A stretch of DNA of 41,435 nt. It comes from Perkinsus olseni (lineage: Eukaryota; Perkinsozoa; Perkinsida). The translations under genes were made by a program, and so were the position numbers. The notes beneath the pieces are model-generated. The model was not told where the DNA came from. It worked only from the letters and a program-made list of their open reading frames with translations, and did no database searches. The stretch lies in contig JABANN010000300.1 of the NCBI GenBank assembly GCA_013115125.1, forward strand, positions 1 through 41,435, given 5' to 3'. This document shows, piece by piece, positions 30,801-41,234 of this stretch; the first letter of the stretch is position 1, and every line of letters begins with the position of its first letter.

Positions 30801-33800
30801 TTACAGGCTAACACGCGGTAGTCGGCCCTCGGGCGATAGATCACCGTTATGTTCAAGGTAGGAGTCCTACCGTAGGACTCACGCGACACCAGTAAACCTA
30901 TCATCAGGGTGACTTACGTATGCCACGGTGTAGCATTCGATACCACACACATCTTGGCTCGAAGCTGGGTACCATCAGACATCTCCACACCCGTAGCACG
31001 AGTTCCATCGTGAGTTATTCTCTGAACCTGCGAGAATAAAAAGCTGCAACAGATGAGATTCTGCTACCGTGCATACGACTTGCACCGGTGATACACCCAT
31101 CAGTGATGGGCCATCACTGACCTGAGCATCCGTCATGATGACAGCTCCCGCCTGCATCGCTCGCTCGGCAATGGCACTCGATATCCTTCCCATGCCGCCC
31201 TCCACGTAAGCCCACACGCCTTGACGACCGTTGACGTTACCCAAAACATGATGAAGGAGTACCTAACGGCAGGTTGAGCATACATGGAGTCATACGAATG
31301 ATCGATCCGTCGGACTTGCCGTGGTGTGCTTCAATTTGGAATTTTGATTCGAAATTTTTGAAGGGTGCCAGCCAGGTTAACTGCGGATTGAGCACGCAAC
31401 ACACGGGAAAGCTTGGCGAAAGGAGAACATAATGTGGGGATGGTTGATCCGAGCGGGGACTCCCTGCTGAGCTGAGCGATGACGATTCGTCACGATTCGT
31501 TCGTCATTGACGAATGATGCCTCCCTGCAAGGGAGTGAACGGTGAACTTCGCCCAACGCCAGTTCTCACGTCTACTAAAAGCATCTCCGTACAGGATTCT
31601 AGTAACAAGACACTATCTGCCGAAATCGTCAGCTTGACTCTTCAGGAAAGCCTCTGAGTTTCCCATCCGGCTCTCTTCGGAAGCAAGCTAGTGCCTGAGC
31701 CCCACCATTACTCTCCCAGCAGTCCGGAAACGCTTCTCAAGAATTTGCGATAACGCAAATAGGCTCGAACATGATCCGAGTACCGAAGACTTCAAAGCAC
31801 AGTTATATACGTACCATTCAGACTGATTATGTACGCGAGAACAAGAGCGCACATCACTAGTAATTTCCTCAATAGTCTTCAGTGAATACTCTTCACGCTC
31901 ACGCGGAGCTAGCCACAACATTTTGACCACGAAGGGAAGGCCAAGGAGAGAATGGGCCTTGTGGAGCGCCGCGTGATAAGTGCCGGCTGTGCCGCGGTGT
32001 TGCAGACTCGGCGAGTCTGACTCCCCAACCAGCAACTCACCGACAGATCCGGAATAGGAAAAGGAGAAATGTAGGAGTACTGCCCACGTGCCTTTAAGGC
32101 ACCGCGGCAGTGCCACTGCATCAGTGTCGTCTAACTCCGCTCTCTAACGGCACTAACCGCACCGCTCTCTAAGTCCCGCTTAGCGAGGAGAGATCGCACT
32201 CTCGCAACGAGAGTCAGCGAGGAGAAGGTCACTCCATCTGATACTGGAGATTCTCCAGAGGACGAGCCCTTGCGACCTTTGTCAGCGGAAACATCGCATG
32301 GAGGTTCTCGAGGATAATAGCATTCTCCGAGTACCCGCTGGCCTAGGGCAGCTCGGCAGGTCCATTCGCTGAGCGGGCACGTAATCCTGTAGCCCGGTGA
32401 CTGCGGGGTATCCTCACCTTCTCAAGACTTACTCCCCCGCAGTTGAGGTTCACAGCCGCGCTTGAGGACCCGGACTTACCCGGACTGCCGAGACGTGTGG
32501 TGTCCACACTCTGTTCTCCAGAAAATTTGTGCATAACACGAAGGTTGAAGGTATCTCAGATCTTCCGCCAGGCCGAGCAGGATCGATATCAAAGGAAATT
32601 GGGCGAGAACTTCGAACTGAGCGCCACACTCGTCATATGGGCAACGAGCTCAATATGGCGTACCAATAGCATTGACTCAATACTAGAACTGCTAGTCTAG
32701 CAGTGACTTCGTTGGGCATACAATGACAACGAAAGTAACTGTATTCGCAAAGGGCCTTGGTTCCAATTTTACACGCGCCACGCAGTGTTTGACGCATCAC
32801 CTTACGTAGGCACTTCCGCAATCCGCCGGACTCGCCATGCTGCCGATAACAGCATCTGTCGCTAGTGTAGCCTTGAGAACATCCGTTTCAAACCACCGGT
32901 CCAGTATTTGTGACGCAGGTGCGGTGAAGAGCTCGTACTGAACACCGAAGAACGTTCTCTACCGAGCAAGGACGACGACTCCTCACCAAATCCGGTATCG
33001 CGTCGCTGTGCTTTGTAAGTCTTTTAAGCGTCTTCATTATTCGCAACGAATGATTGACGAACTCCGGTATGCTCTTCGCGTCTGACGAGCCGGCCCGAAG
33101 TCGCCTAGCTACACACCCACGAAAACTCTTACCCGATGGGCGCATCGGGCATCCCTGCATGAGCGGCTCCAACACTTCCCGCATTTCCTTCAGCAATTGC
33201 TCGTACCTGAGAAAACGCTCCGTCAAGGGACCCGGTCGGTTCAATCGAGACCTACAAGGGAAACACATGAGCATCCCTCTCTGAGAACTCGGCGATGCTC
33301 TCTATGGTCTTCTTATGATCGCCCCACATCAAGAGCGGCCTGAGCGCGATAACGGTAAAGTTTTATGTAGAACACTACGGCATCCGATGTGGTCTAGCTG
33401 GTCAGGATAACCACGACCAGTGACTGGCTTCGAGTGTTGGAACTATCGATAAACGGGGAGGCGTGCGCCTCTGATAATCAGAAACATAACGCAAACACAC
33501 TACAGACAATGTGCCACTAGATGAATTCAGATTCCCTTCATGCAACTTCAAATTCAGTTCGAGAACCTACCACAGTTAGTGTCTCACCTTCCCCTGTAAA
33601 TGGGGTGACTCTGGGGCGTAGGCGTCACTGACCCCGGATCCCGCAACAGATACTTGAACCCACCCGTCCCTGACATATTCACAAGATGCTCCGAATACTG
33701 ATAGCACGACATACATTCTCTGGTGAGATCCAAATCTTTGATGATCTCAGGATTGAGCAGCCCGGCCAAGTAGCTGCAACGGCTGTACTTGTACCTGACG

Positions 33801-34182
33801 CACCGACCATAAGCCATTTTCAGACGAATGAATCATGACACATAACGAGAGACACATAATTATATATAAAGATATACATAAAATTCCCGAACATCCGGAA
33901 TTCTATGGTGTCAGGATACCCGAACCTCACCCCGGGAAGAGCTCCTCTGTGACAGCAGCACCTCCAACAACATGACGCCTCTCCAATACTAGTACATCAT
34001 AGCCCTGAGCAGGCCGAGATTCGAGCGCCAAAACTCGATTCACCGCGGCTTACCTCTTTGGCCAGATATGCAGCGGTGATCAGGCCGTTGTGACCACCTC
34101 CGATTATTATAACGTCGTACTCTTTCTCCATGAACGTGGGAGTTTCGTTGCGCGGAGCTGCGTACTTCGATCTGATGCACAT
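27852..34182 (-). CDS. PYROXD2-like FAD-dependent oxidoreductase, 628 aa, 15 exons
   Basis: Exons 34182-34054, 34004-33931, 33794-33588, 33339-33256, 33206-33133, 33081-32987, 32937-32806, 31262-31122, 31027-30918, 30651-30516, 30280-30143, 30097-30036, 29743-29608, 28291-28167 and 28095-27852 close in frame. It matches animal PYROXD2, a mitochondrial relative of phytoene desaturases, along its length: [20 protein letters not shown] (FAD Rossmann motif), [88 protein letters not shown] and [15 protein letters not shown]. The usual start is MEKEYD; an upstream in-frame ATG adds 17 residues that could help targeting. Most introns are 38-320 nt, but two are 1,543 nt (31263-32805) and 1,316 nt (28292-29607). 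A 65-residue C-terminal extension ends in a hydrophobic segment ([13 protein letters not shown]) absent from the animal protein. Confidence 0.93.
28292..29607 (-). mobile_element. Long PYROXD2 intron with a possible retroelement gag fossil
   Basis: In the same sense as the host gene the intron holds coding-like frames (about 28676-29230), among them one with a C-x2-C-x4-H pattern (CLDCNGLGH) resembling a gag zinc knuckle. No long terminal repeats or polymerase domains were recognised. If it is an element, it is old, broken and incomplete; unrelated decayed host sequence is equally possible. Confidence 0.25.
31263..32805. other. Second long PYROXD2 intron, content unclear
   Basis: This 1.54-kb intron contrasts with the short introns around it. 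It contains a 142-codon minus-strand frame (31688-32116), an 85-codon plus-strand frame (32443-32700) and short inverted repeats around 32100-32230. No domain or terminal repeat is recognised, so an inserted element is suspected but not shown. Confidence 0.35.
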
Positions 34183-34736
34183 CAAAAACTCCCACGCTTT
34201 CGCGAGAGGTCCCTCTATTCTGACTTAATTCTCGCTTCCTGCTTCTCTTCAGTTAGAGCCCCTGTCTCGTAGTTCGGTGGCAAGTCGCTCATCTGCGAGA
34301 ATGTATACCTGCATTGTCAGAGCAGAACCTAGCCGACTGGTTACGAGGGTTACGTCTGCGGATACGGCGGTCTGCTGGGCCCCAAAGGTCGGACATCACG
34401 CCAGAGCAGTGGCTCAGTTGAAGGTTCCATCAACCCATTTGAAGCACAGGGCAAGGCCGACCACCTGAGACAAAAATACTGTAACTTCCTGAACCGCAAC
34501 AGTAGCGAGCAGACTTGCTCCAGCAGACATTTTTCTATCGGGTCCGAAGATTCCGCGCGTGATAAATTCAGAGACAAAGAAACATGAGGCTAGCCGATCG
34601 GATGCTATATTCGTTCAAGTGAGCTATGCTTGAAAAAACTGCGAGGAAATCACATTTTTGGGATTGAAATTAGTGACGGCGCGCTGCTTCCTCGAGCGGG
34701 TTTCGCGCTGGCGCAACGCCTGTGGTTTGTACGCGA
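34183..34736. other. Intergenic region between PYROXD2 and GFA genes
   Basis: No gene is seen. Both neighbours run leftward, so this should contain the GFA gene's 3' region and the PYROXD2 5' region. Confidence 0.4.
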
Positions 34737-35775
34737 TCACTGTGAGGATAAGTTGATCAGCTGCATCCGATCACGCTCCCTTGTAGAGTCCCCCTCATCA
34801 GGACCCGCCCACTTTGGCAAAGGATCTTCGACATCCTCCACCCGGTTTTCGTAGAAGATGTGCATAGTAGGGAGATACTCGCAGTCAGCATCTTCACTGG
34901 TAGGAAGTGTGAACATACCCAAGGTGTTCACTGCCCCGCCAGCGATATACTCTGAGCATTCGCCGCAGTAACTGACCAATATGTAACCACAGAGATGATC
35001 ATAAAAGGATTTTATCACAGCGGCTTTGGCGCAGTAGGTAGCGCGTAGGTCTCATAATCCTAAGGTCGCGAGTTCGATCCTCGCAGGCCGCACTTTTAAC
35101 TCACATCCTGCTGTTTGTGCCTCCGTCTGGATATACCTCCTTCATCGGGCCTTCAAACGTGACTTGCTCGGGTCGGAATCCGGCAGTCGGCAAACTCTTC
35201 GCAGACGTTGCTGCTCGGCACAGACTGAAAACGAAAACTCTGCACCGCAGAACTTGGCGATTTCGAAATCACGAGAGAAAAAACATGGAAATATTGCTAC
35301 GACAAAGAGCGGAAACTGTTCTCTCCGCGTATTGGAGGCCAACGATTAAGGACCCCATTGAGGTCACCTCAATCATTGCCGTGATCAAGCGGTTGGGTAC
35401 TGTAAATATCATTCAGGATTGAATCTCTCATCGCTTAACCGAGCGTATCAAGGCACACAATAGCAAGTTCATGCCGCGAGGCATACAACCCAACAGGTTG
35501 GCGGGGGATAGTTTTCTCCCACGTTACCTGCAGTGACAGACGTAATTCATGTAGCTCGGCCCTTTAGCAACAGCGGTGCTCTTGCCGCATCCACAAGTCC
35601 TCACCAAGTAATTCGTGTAAAACCTCGACGATGAGAGCGAAAAGAGCCGTCGATTGAGACCCGCAATCGAGCCAGAGCGAAAGATCATATGGACAGTGAA
35701 GCAACTTGATCGAGGAAACCTCCCTTCATGCGGCTTGGAGAAGAGCAGGTCAGGAAACGGAAACGTGCCGAACAC
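34737..35775 (-). CDS. GFA/CENP-V-fold zinc protein with N-terminal extension
   Basis: Recognisable parts in order are: exon 1 ending 35528 with RTCGCGKSTAVAKG and MNYVCHC (first zinc-ligand cluster); an exon ending 35226 with DFEIAKFCGAEFSFS; exon 35166-35105 with QVTFEGPMKEVYPDGG; and exon 34971-34737 with YCGECSEYIAGGA (second cluster) and LPTMHIFYENRVEDVEDPLP, ending at TGA. This is the layout of glutathione-dependent formaldehyde-activating-like (GFA) proteins: CxC, CHC, CxxC and a late HI motif. They bind zinc; substrates are mostly unknown. The N-terminus (MIFRSGSIAGLNRRLFSLSS) is basic and serine-rich, compatible with organelle import. The 5' splice junction of the second exon lacks a clean AG at the expected phase, so that junction is unresolved. 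Intron 34972-35104 encloses tRNA-Met on the other strand. Confidence 0.75.
35020..35092 (+). tRNA. tRNA-Met(CAT), elongator type
   Basis: This is a complete 73-nt cloverleaf. The acceptor GCGGCTT pairs with AGGCCGC, the anticodon arm is TAGGT-CTCATAA-TCCTA and the T-arm is GCGAG-TTCGATC-CTCGC with discriminator A. The first pair and T-loop fit an elongator rather than an initiator. It lies inside a 133-nt intron of the GFA gene, antisense to it. Confidence 0.95.
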
Positions 35776-36162
35776 GGATAAAGCGCGGGATTGCAGTGGC
35801 TTTCCAATGCTTCTTGACGAGCTGTCTGATGGCGCTTCATGTCGACGCTACAGCGAGCCGCTAGCTGAGCACATCGGCAAGAGTCTAACTGAGCCGGAAC
35901 CGTTAGGAGTGGACTATAAACCCACACAAACAAGAATGCCAACGTGACGCTACTGAACGCAAAGCAAACAAGGATAGAAGAGAGAATTTTACGGCTGGTC
36001 TATGATATTGTGAATCTTATACGGCCTACTGGTTATACAGAACAGCCCAAGATCCGTGAAGCCGCGATCTGTTGGGCATTTCGTCTTGCAGCAAAAAGTA
36101 CCCGACTACGAACAAAAGCAAAAAAAGTACGACGAGGATTCGATTGGCAATTATCGCGAGGA
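35776..36162. other. Stretch without confident gene
   Basis: A 149-codon plus-strand frame (35944-36393) overlaps the better-supported minus-strand gene and is likely its antisense shadow. The sequence probably holds the 3' region of the 36163-36718 gene, or a further intron of it, and the GFA promoter. Confidence 0.4.
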
Positions 36163-36718
36163 CTACGAATAATAGATATTCGTCAGGGGCGCATCTTCGT
36201 CTCTAGCGAGCCTCTGCTCGTCCGGCACCCAAAAATCCTGACCATTGCAACAAGAAAGGCGCTCCCTCTCAGCAAGCAGGCGCTCTCTCAAGCTATCATC
36301 AACGCTACAGTCTTCAGAAACAACAGAATCGGTTTCGCAGAGCTGACGACGATGCTTGGTAGAACGGAAGGAGCTCGTCGGAGAATCCATTGACTCTGAT
36401 CGCGGACGACGGTTCCTGAAGAGAGGAGGTTCGACGGAAGGACGGGAGGGTGTCTTACCTCGGAGCTGCGGGCTCATCGTCACTACTGCTAGCAACATCA
36501 ATGGTGCCACAGCTCACGTCATCGAACTCTGACTCTTCGACCGCTCGACGCTTAACAGCGCCTATTAGAGTAACAGGCTTCTTCAGCGTATCTTCGATGT
36601 TGACCGTGTTGGATACAGAACAGGTCGGAACGAAGCCGAGCTGATCGACCTCGCGTTCAACAGCGGGTTCATATTTTACAACACCTTTGACATTCGGTTC
36701 TTCGATAGTGGCAATCAT
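36163..36718 (-). CDS. Hypothetical acidic/serine-rich protein, 170 aa, two exons
   Basis: Exon 1 (36718-36459) begins MIATIEEPNVKGVVKYEPAV and ends in an acidic patch (SSSDDEPAAPR). A 43-nt intron with acceptor CCTCTCTTCAG leads to exon 2 (36415-36163), rich in S, R, E and D (RERLLAERERLSCCNGQDFW), ending at TAG. The TC|GTAGTC at the end could instead be a splice donor, giving a longer protein. The protein is hydrophilic, without signal or membrane segment, and probably phosphorylated and mostly disordered. No family is recognised. Confidence 0.6.
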
Positions 36719-37124
36719 ATCAGAATAGAAGGGCGCGTGTGGTGACCAGTGAAGCTTGAAAGACAGCCTACTGTGCTTATAGACATTCGAAAAGAACTGA
36801 AATTAAACAAAAAAATCGTCCCGGAGGGAATCTCCGGTCAGTCAACCTTCAGAAGACAGCACACAAGGTGCTGCAAACATCGCTAGACATCATCATCACA
36901 ATCCAAAAATCAGGAGAACTCCCGCCGCCACACGAACCCGGGATGAGGAATCACTCTAACAGAGCCCCGTTCACCTCAGTTTGAAGCCGAAAGCCCACTA
37001 CATGATAATGCGAATTACATTTGCAGCTGAATGACCCTCATAAAACCCCTGTAAGTTGGCACGTAAACACAAGATATCTTCCAGCATTCACGCACTATGA
37101 AGAAACCAGGCAATCAAGATTCGC
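36719..37124. other. Intergenic region
   Basis: No coding exon is seen between the IPK stop codon and the next gene's start; it should hold the IPK polyadenylation region and the promoter of the 36163-36718 gene. Confidence 0.4.
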
Positions 37125-40100
37125 TCAAGGAACAACAACAGTGCACACCTCCGGCTCACGACCTTCCATGGCTTGAAGGGCGCTAGGGGTGCCAGCTTGT
37201 ACCTAAAAGTGCAGCCACAAGGGATGGAACCTGCGACCTGGCGACATGCAGACCACAACACTTACTATGTAGACTGGTATGCCTAACTCTCCTGCGACCT
37301 TCACTGCGGAGGCCAACTTCGTCTTAATGCCACCCGTCACGTCATGGGCAGGGACGCCTGCAAAACAACGACTTCAAGACTGGCATCTCCTTGAACTATG
37401 AAAGTTAAAGCACACAAGATGGCAGTACCAGTGCTCAGCTCTCGAAGGGCTGCTACTCGGAGGCAAACATTTCGAGACAACACGCAGCCGGAAAGACACT
37501 CCTAGAAACACCACTGGTCAATGTAAGATACTCGTAGAAACACCACTGGTCAACCTAAGATACTCCTAGAAACACCCCAGGTCAATGTAAGATACTCCTA
37601 GAAACACCCCAGGTCAATGTAAGATACTCCTAGAAACACCACTGGTCAACCTAAGATACTCCTAGAAACACCCCAGGTCAATGTAAGATACTCCTAGAAA
37701 CACCCANNNNNNNNNNNNNNNNNNNNNNNNNNNNNNNNNNNNNNNNNNNNNNNNNNNNNNNNNNNNNNNNNNNNNNNNNNNNNNNNNNNNNNNNNNNNNN
37801 NNCCCCAGGTCAATGTAAGGTACTCCTAGAAACACCCCAGGTCAATGTAAGATACTCCTAGAAACACCCCACGCATCACGGATGAACCTAAGATATTCCT
37901 ATACCCCCGTTGACTATAGAACTGAAATCTGCCGTTCCAATACAGCACGGAATTTCGAAGCGATACGACCCTGCGAGTAACATTCCAACTTCAAAGATTC
38001 TTACAAGTTTCTATGCTTGACTTCACATCGCCCCTCGCCGATATCCTCGGTATCAACTTAGCGCCGTCCTCATTCGGTGGCTTATCAAAGATACCCGCAA
38101 CCTGACATCACTGGCAAATCCATTAGGGTCAACCTTTCCGTATCTTCTACATCTGTTAAAAAGATTCCTCTAGAAGGCTTGAACGCCCGGCACATCCAGT
38201 AGAATATAGTGTCGCCCGACAAGATGGTGCAAACTTGCTTGTCGTCGAGCACGCAATCACCATACATAACAGGAATAATACCGGCATTGAGCAGGCCGCT
38301 CAAACCCTCGTACAAAACCTAAACTCAATAATTTCGTGGCGCGCGAGAACGCCCTTTTCCTACATGGCCCCATGCTGTAAACCACGGAAGCTTCTTCTCG
38401 CTAGTCCAGAGGTACCCGCAGCTTCCTGAACATGAACCACAATAAAATTCTCGCGCGCCACGAAATCATTTCCTACCCATCCCCACCGCCTTCAGGCCGT
38501 GCTTCACCAGCACATCTACTACCATACTGTTTAGTCGACCAACGCTCGCGCGCGTCGCCACAAATCCTTTGGCCAGAAATCTTGACATCACATAGGGAGC
38601 TGAAAGATATGGGTGACAATCGACACACGCTTATTTTCTTCGCAATATTTTCGAAAAATTCGACGTCGTTTTTGGCGTCCGGTCTTCAGGTAAATATAAC
38701 AAGTCGTTGATGGAAACGAGCAGCGGTGTGAGCATCTGTGGTTTCATAGTTCTGAGCCTAATTCAGATCTGTGAACACAAAGGCCGAAGGCTGATTCTCT
38801 GGAGTGACGGGCAGCGGGAATCTTCATTCCACACGGGACATTGTGAGATCATCGTCGTAAACGTGCACCGGTAGTGCCTATAAGACCTGATCTGGCCGGC
38901 TGATCATCGCGTACCGAACAATGGCCGCGTGAACAATGCTGCTGTCCAGAGCGGTCCCGGTCCAGCCAGACTTCATTCCGCCCGCATGTCCGAAGGAATA
39001 GCCTCCTGGCATAGCTACAGGCGCAACCAATCATCTTGTTGAAGGCAGGATGAACAACAACTCGTCACGGAAATCATCAATAAGCTGATTAACCAACGCG
39101 TTGCTCAATCTTGATGCTCCGAACCAAAGCCCTCAAAAATGCACTCGAGGACGTCTTCCTCACGTTAGCCGCCAACTTGTGACAGTCAGTACAAACTTTC
39201 CCAAAAAGGCCTTACTGGCCTCTTTGTGACTCTAGAAGTTAAACTTTGAGCGCCTCTATTGCATGATGCAATTTGCATCCATGGGCGCCGCGAAAATGAG
39301 CGTTACACGGTATAGAGCCATCTCTTCTAAACATGACCACGTTACTCTGTTGCATTCTCTCTCTTCAACCCAAGTTGTAACATCAAGCGACATTCATCGC
39401 TCCGTTGCTGGCCATTTGCCTGGTATTCTCCACATTCCATCGGACTCGACTCTATCAAGCGAGTCAAAGTCGAGGCGAGCTAGCACCCAATGTCTGCTTG
39501 AGCTCGGGGCCCGATTGTTGAGCCTCAGAATGAATGTAAAACCAACAATCTCGATCTCGCTCGCCTCAGTACCATCTATGAGACGGTTGTTCTTGGCAAA
39601 GGAACAACATTATAGCAGTTAAGAAGCCGTCGGACAACCACCCTACTCTGCAGAGCGCGAAACTCACGGCTCCGCGCGAGAAAAACGCGAGTCAGTGGCA
39701 CACGGAATGTGTGCCTTGTGTGTCGTTGTGGTCAACACAGAGAGCCTCGAAGATAGATCAAGAAAAATCTATCGCAAGGTAAAAGTCTATTCCCTAGCGA
39801 GACATTTTTATTGAATCCGACTCCGAATCGCCCCAGAGATTCAAACATATTACAAACCACTCTCTCTGATTACATCCTTCCTCAGGCTTTCCCGACTCCT
39901 CCGTGTCTCCTTTGGACACTGCATAGTCCTTAGCTTGGAAATGACCGAAACTGCCCGCACCGTGAATCAACTGAAATGAGCTGGCAATCTCAACCAGTAG
40001 TGCTGGTCCAGCACCGTTGTCACAACAGTACACTATCAAAACGAAGCCGAGGCCGATCAGCGGCAACCAGCAGACTGACGACGGAATATGCACAGTCGCG

Positions 40101-41234
40101 ACACTGAGCGCGTCCGACAGTGGGAATGACAGTGTTCCAGGAACACTGTTCCTTGAGCTCAATGACGCAAATGCCTCTACTCGCGTTACACACATTTCAA
40201 CTGGAAACTTTTCAGTGAAAATGTCCCTTGAAATTTCCAAGGGCAGTAGAAACTCAAAGCTTTGCAAAAGATTTATCAAGCGACGCGGAGTTCACACCTA
40301 AATTTGACGATCCCCATTACCATCGGCCTGGCCCCTGCTTTATCAACAGCTTCTGATAGTTGCTCCGCCGTCTTGCTCAAGATTTCATCATCCAAGGTTT
40401 CGAACTGAAACGAAGAGAGATACCTAAATCGGCCGTAGGGTACGATCTCCACCGATATGCATGAAAAATGGTGAACTTCACATCGTACAACAATATATGA
40501 AAAGAGGTCTTTTAATTCCCTATTCTATCACCCAACATTCGAAAGTCCAATCAACGAGCACTCGAATTCGGAACCGCCACTGTGCAATTCTCGATCTAGT
40601 TTCATGAAGGGAGCTCCCCTAAACACCGTAATCGGCCACGGATACGAACAGTGTTATACTGCCACGGATTCTTACTTCATCTTTCTTGGTGCAAGCAGAT
40701 CCGCCGATTTTTATAACGCAAGTACCTGATCGCCAGCTCGATTCGTCCGCCACTTATACACGCAGATTCCGTCAATACTGGCGCGTTGAACGCAAGACCG
40801 ATGCGCCCTTAGAGCACGGCAGACTTCTGGAGCAACAAGAGAACACTTCCGAAGCTTAACCAACTATGATGAATCTTCCAATCTAACGAACAGTGACGGC
40901 TTGATGGAAGTTTCACGAGCCTTAGAGAAGCTCATTATACGAGCGTGCACGAGGAAAATTTCACAGGGAAAATTCTGTCACCTCTTTTCACTCAGTGAAA
41001 CCGTACAGCAAAACGCTCTCGAGACGTATTCATTTGCAAAGCGATACGGGAATCGATAATGACGCTCAGGATTGGTTCACTAACGTTCCCTACGTCAACC
41101 TCGAGCAATTCTGGACCCATTAATCTCGAAATATTACACTTTGAGCCTCGTTTTTTCCAGTACACCACAGCTGCAGCGACACCGCAGGCCAGAGTGGTAC
41201 CAACGGCAACGCTGATCACTTCACTGGAGGACAT
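37125..41234 (-). CDS. Isopentenyl phosphate kinase (amino-acid kinase superfamily), 347 aa, ten exons
   Basis: Exons 41234-41048, 40725-40676, 40404-40321, 39970-39874, 39131-39069, 39014-38887, 38318-38151, 38101-38005, 37357-37266 and 37202-37125 total 348 codons in frame. Signature motifs are TCVIKIGGSACTKKDE (Gly-rich nucleotide loop), LIHGAGSFGHFQAKDY (the HGxGSFGH motif whose second His defines isopentenyl phosphate kinases), GIIPVMYGDCVLDD, CTILSGD, GIFLTDVAGIFDKPPNEDGA and PAHDVTGGIKTK, ending AGTPSALQAMEG. The enzyme makes isopentenyl diphosphate from isopentenyl phosphate. Exon 1 adds 62 residues with one likely transmembrane helix (SVAVGTTLACGVAAAVVYW) and a basic flank, not typical of the family. 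Its donor was chosen among several by phase, so the N-terminus is less sure. Introns contain a minisatellite, a gap and a MITE-like element. Confidence 0.9.
37501..37904. repeat. 32-bp minisatellite in an IPK intron
   Basis: Tandem copies with period 32 bp (core CCTAGAAACACC) run from 37501 to about 37870, with a degenerate last copy to about 37904. Two variants alternate: one continues CCAGGTCAATGTAAG, the other ACTGGTCAACCTAAG. The array is interrupted by an assembly gap. It lies in the 647-nt intron 37358-38004. Confidence 0.95.
37707..37802. other. Assembly gap of 96 N
   Basis: Unknown bases lie inside the minisatellite. The repeat register on the two sides differs by four bases from what 96 N would keep, so the gap size is an estimate and the true array may be longer. 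Confidence 0.99.
38331..38466. mobile_element. MITE-like element with 19-bp terminal inverted repeats
   Basis: ATTTCGTGGCGCGCGAGAA (38331-38349) and its exact reverse complement (38448-38466) bound a 136-bp non-coding unit in an IPK intron. One end lies 12 bp from the 3' splice site of the exon 38318-38151. No clear target-site duplication is seen. A 16-bp match to the terminus occurs at 27998-28013. Confidence 0.6.

Noticed and set aside
37205-37280. tRNA-like sequence on the minus strand
   Set aside because: No cloverleaf closes, and the segment is explained as an IPK exon end plus a 63-nt intron.
37501-37904. CRISPR-like array
   Set aside because: There are no unique spacers; the whole 32-bp unit repeats, and the region is a eukaryotic intron.
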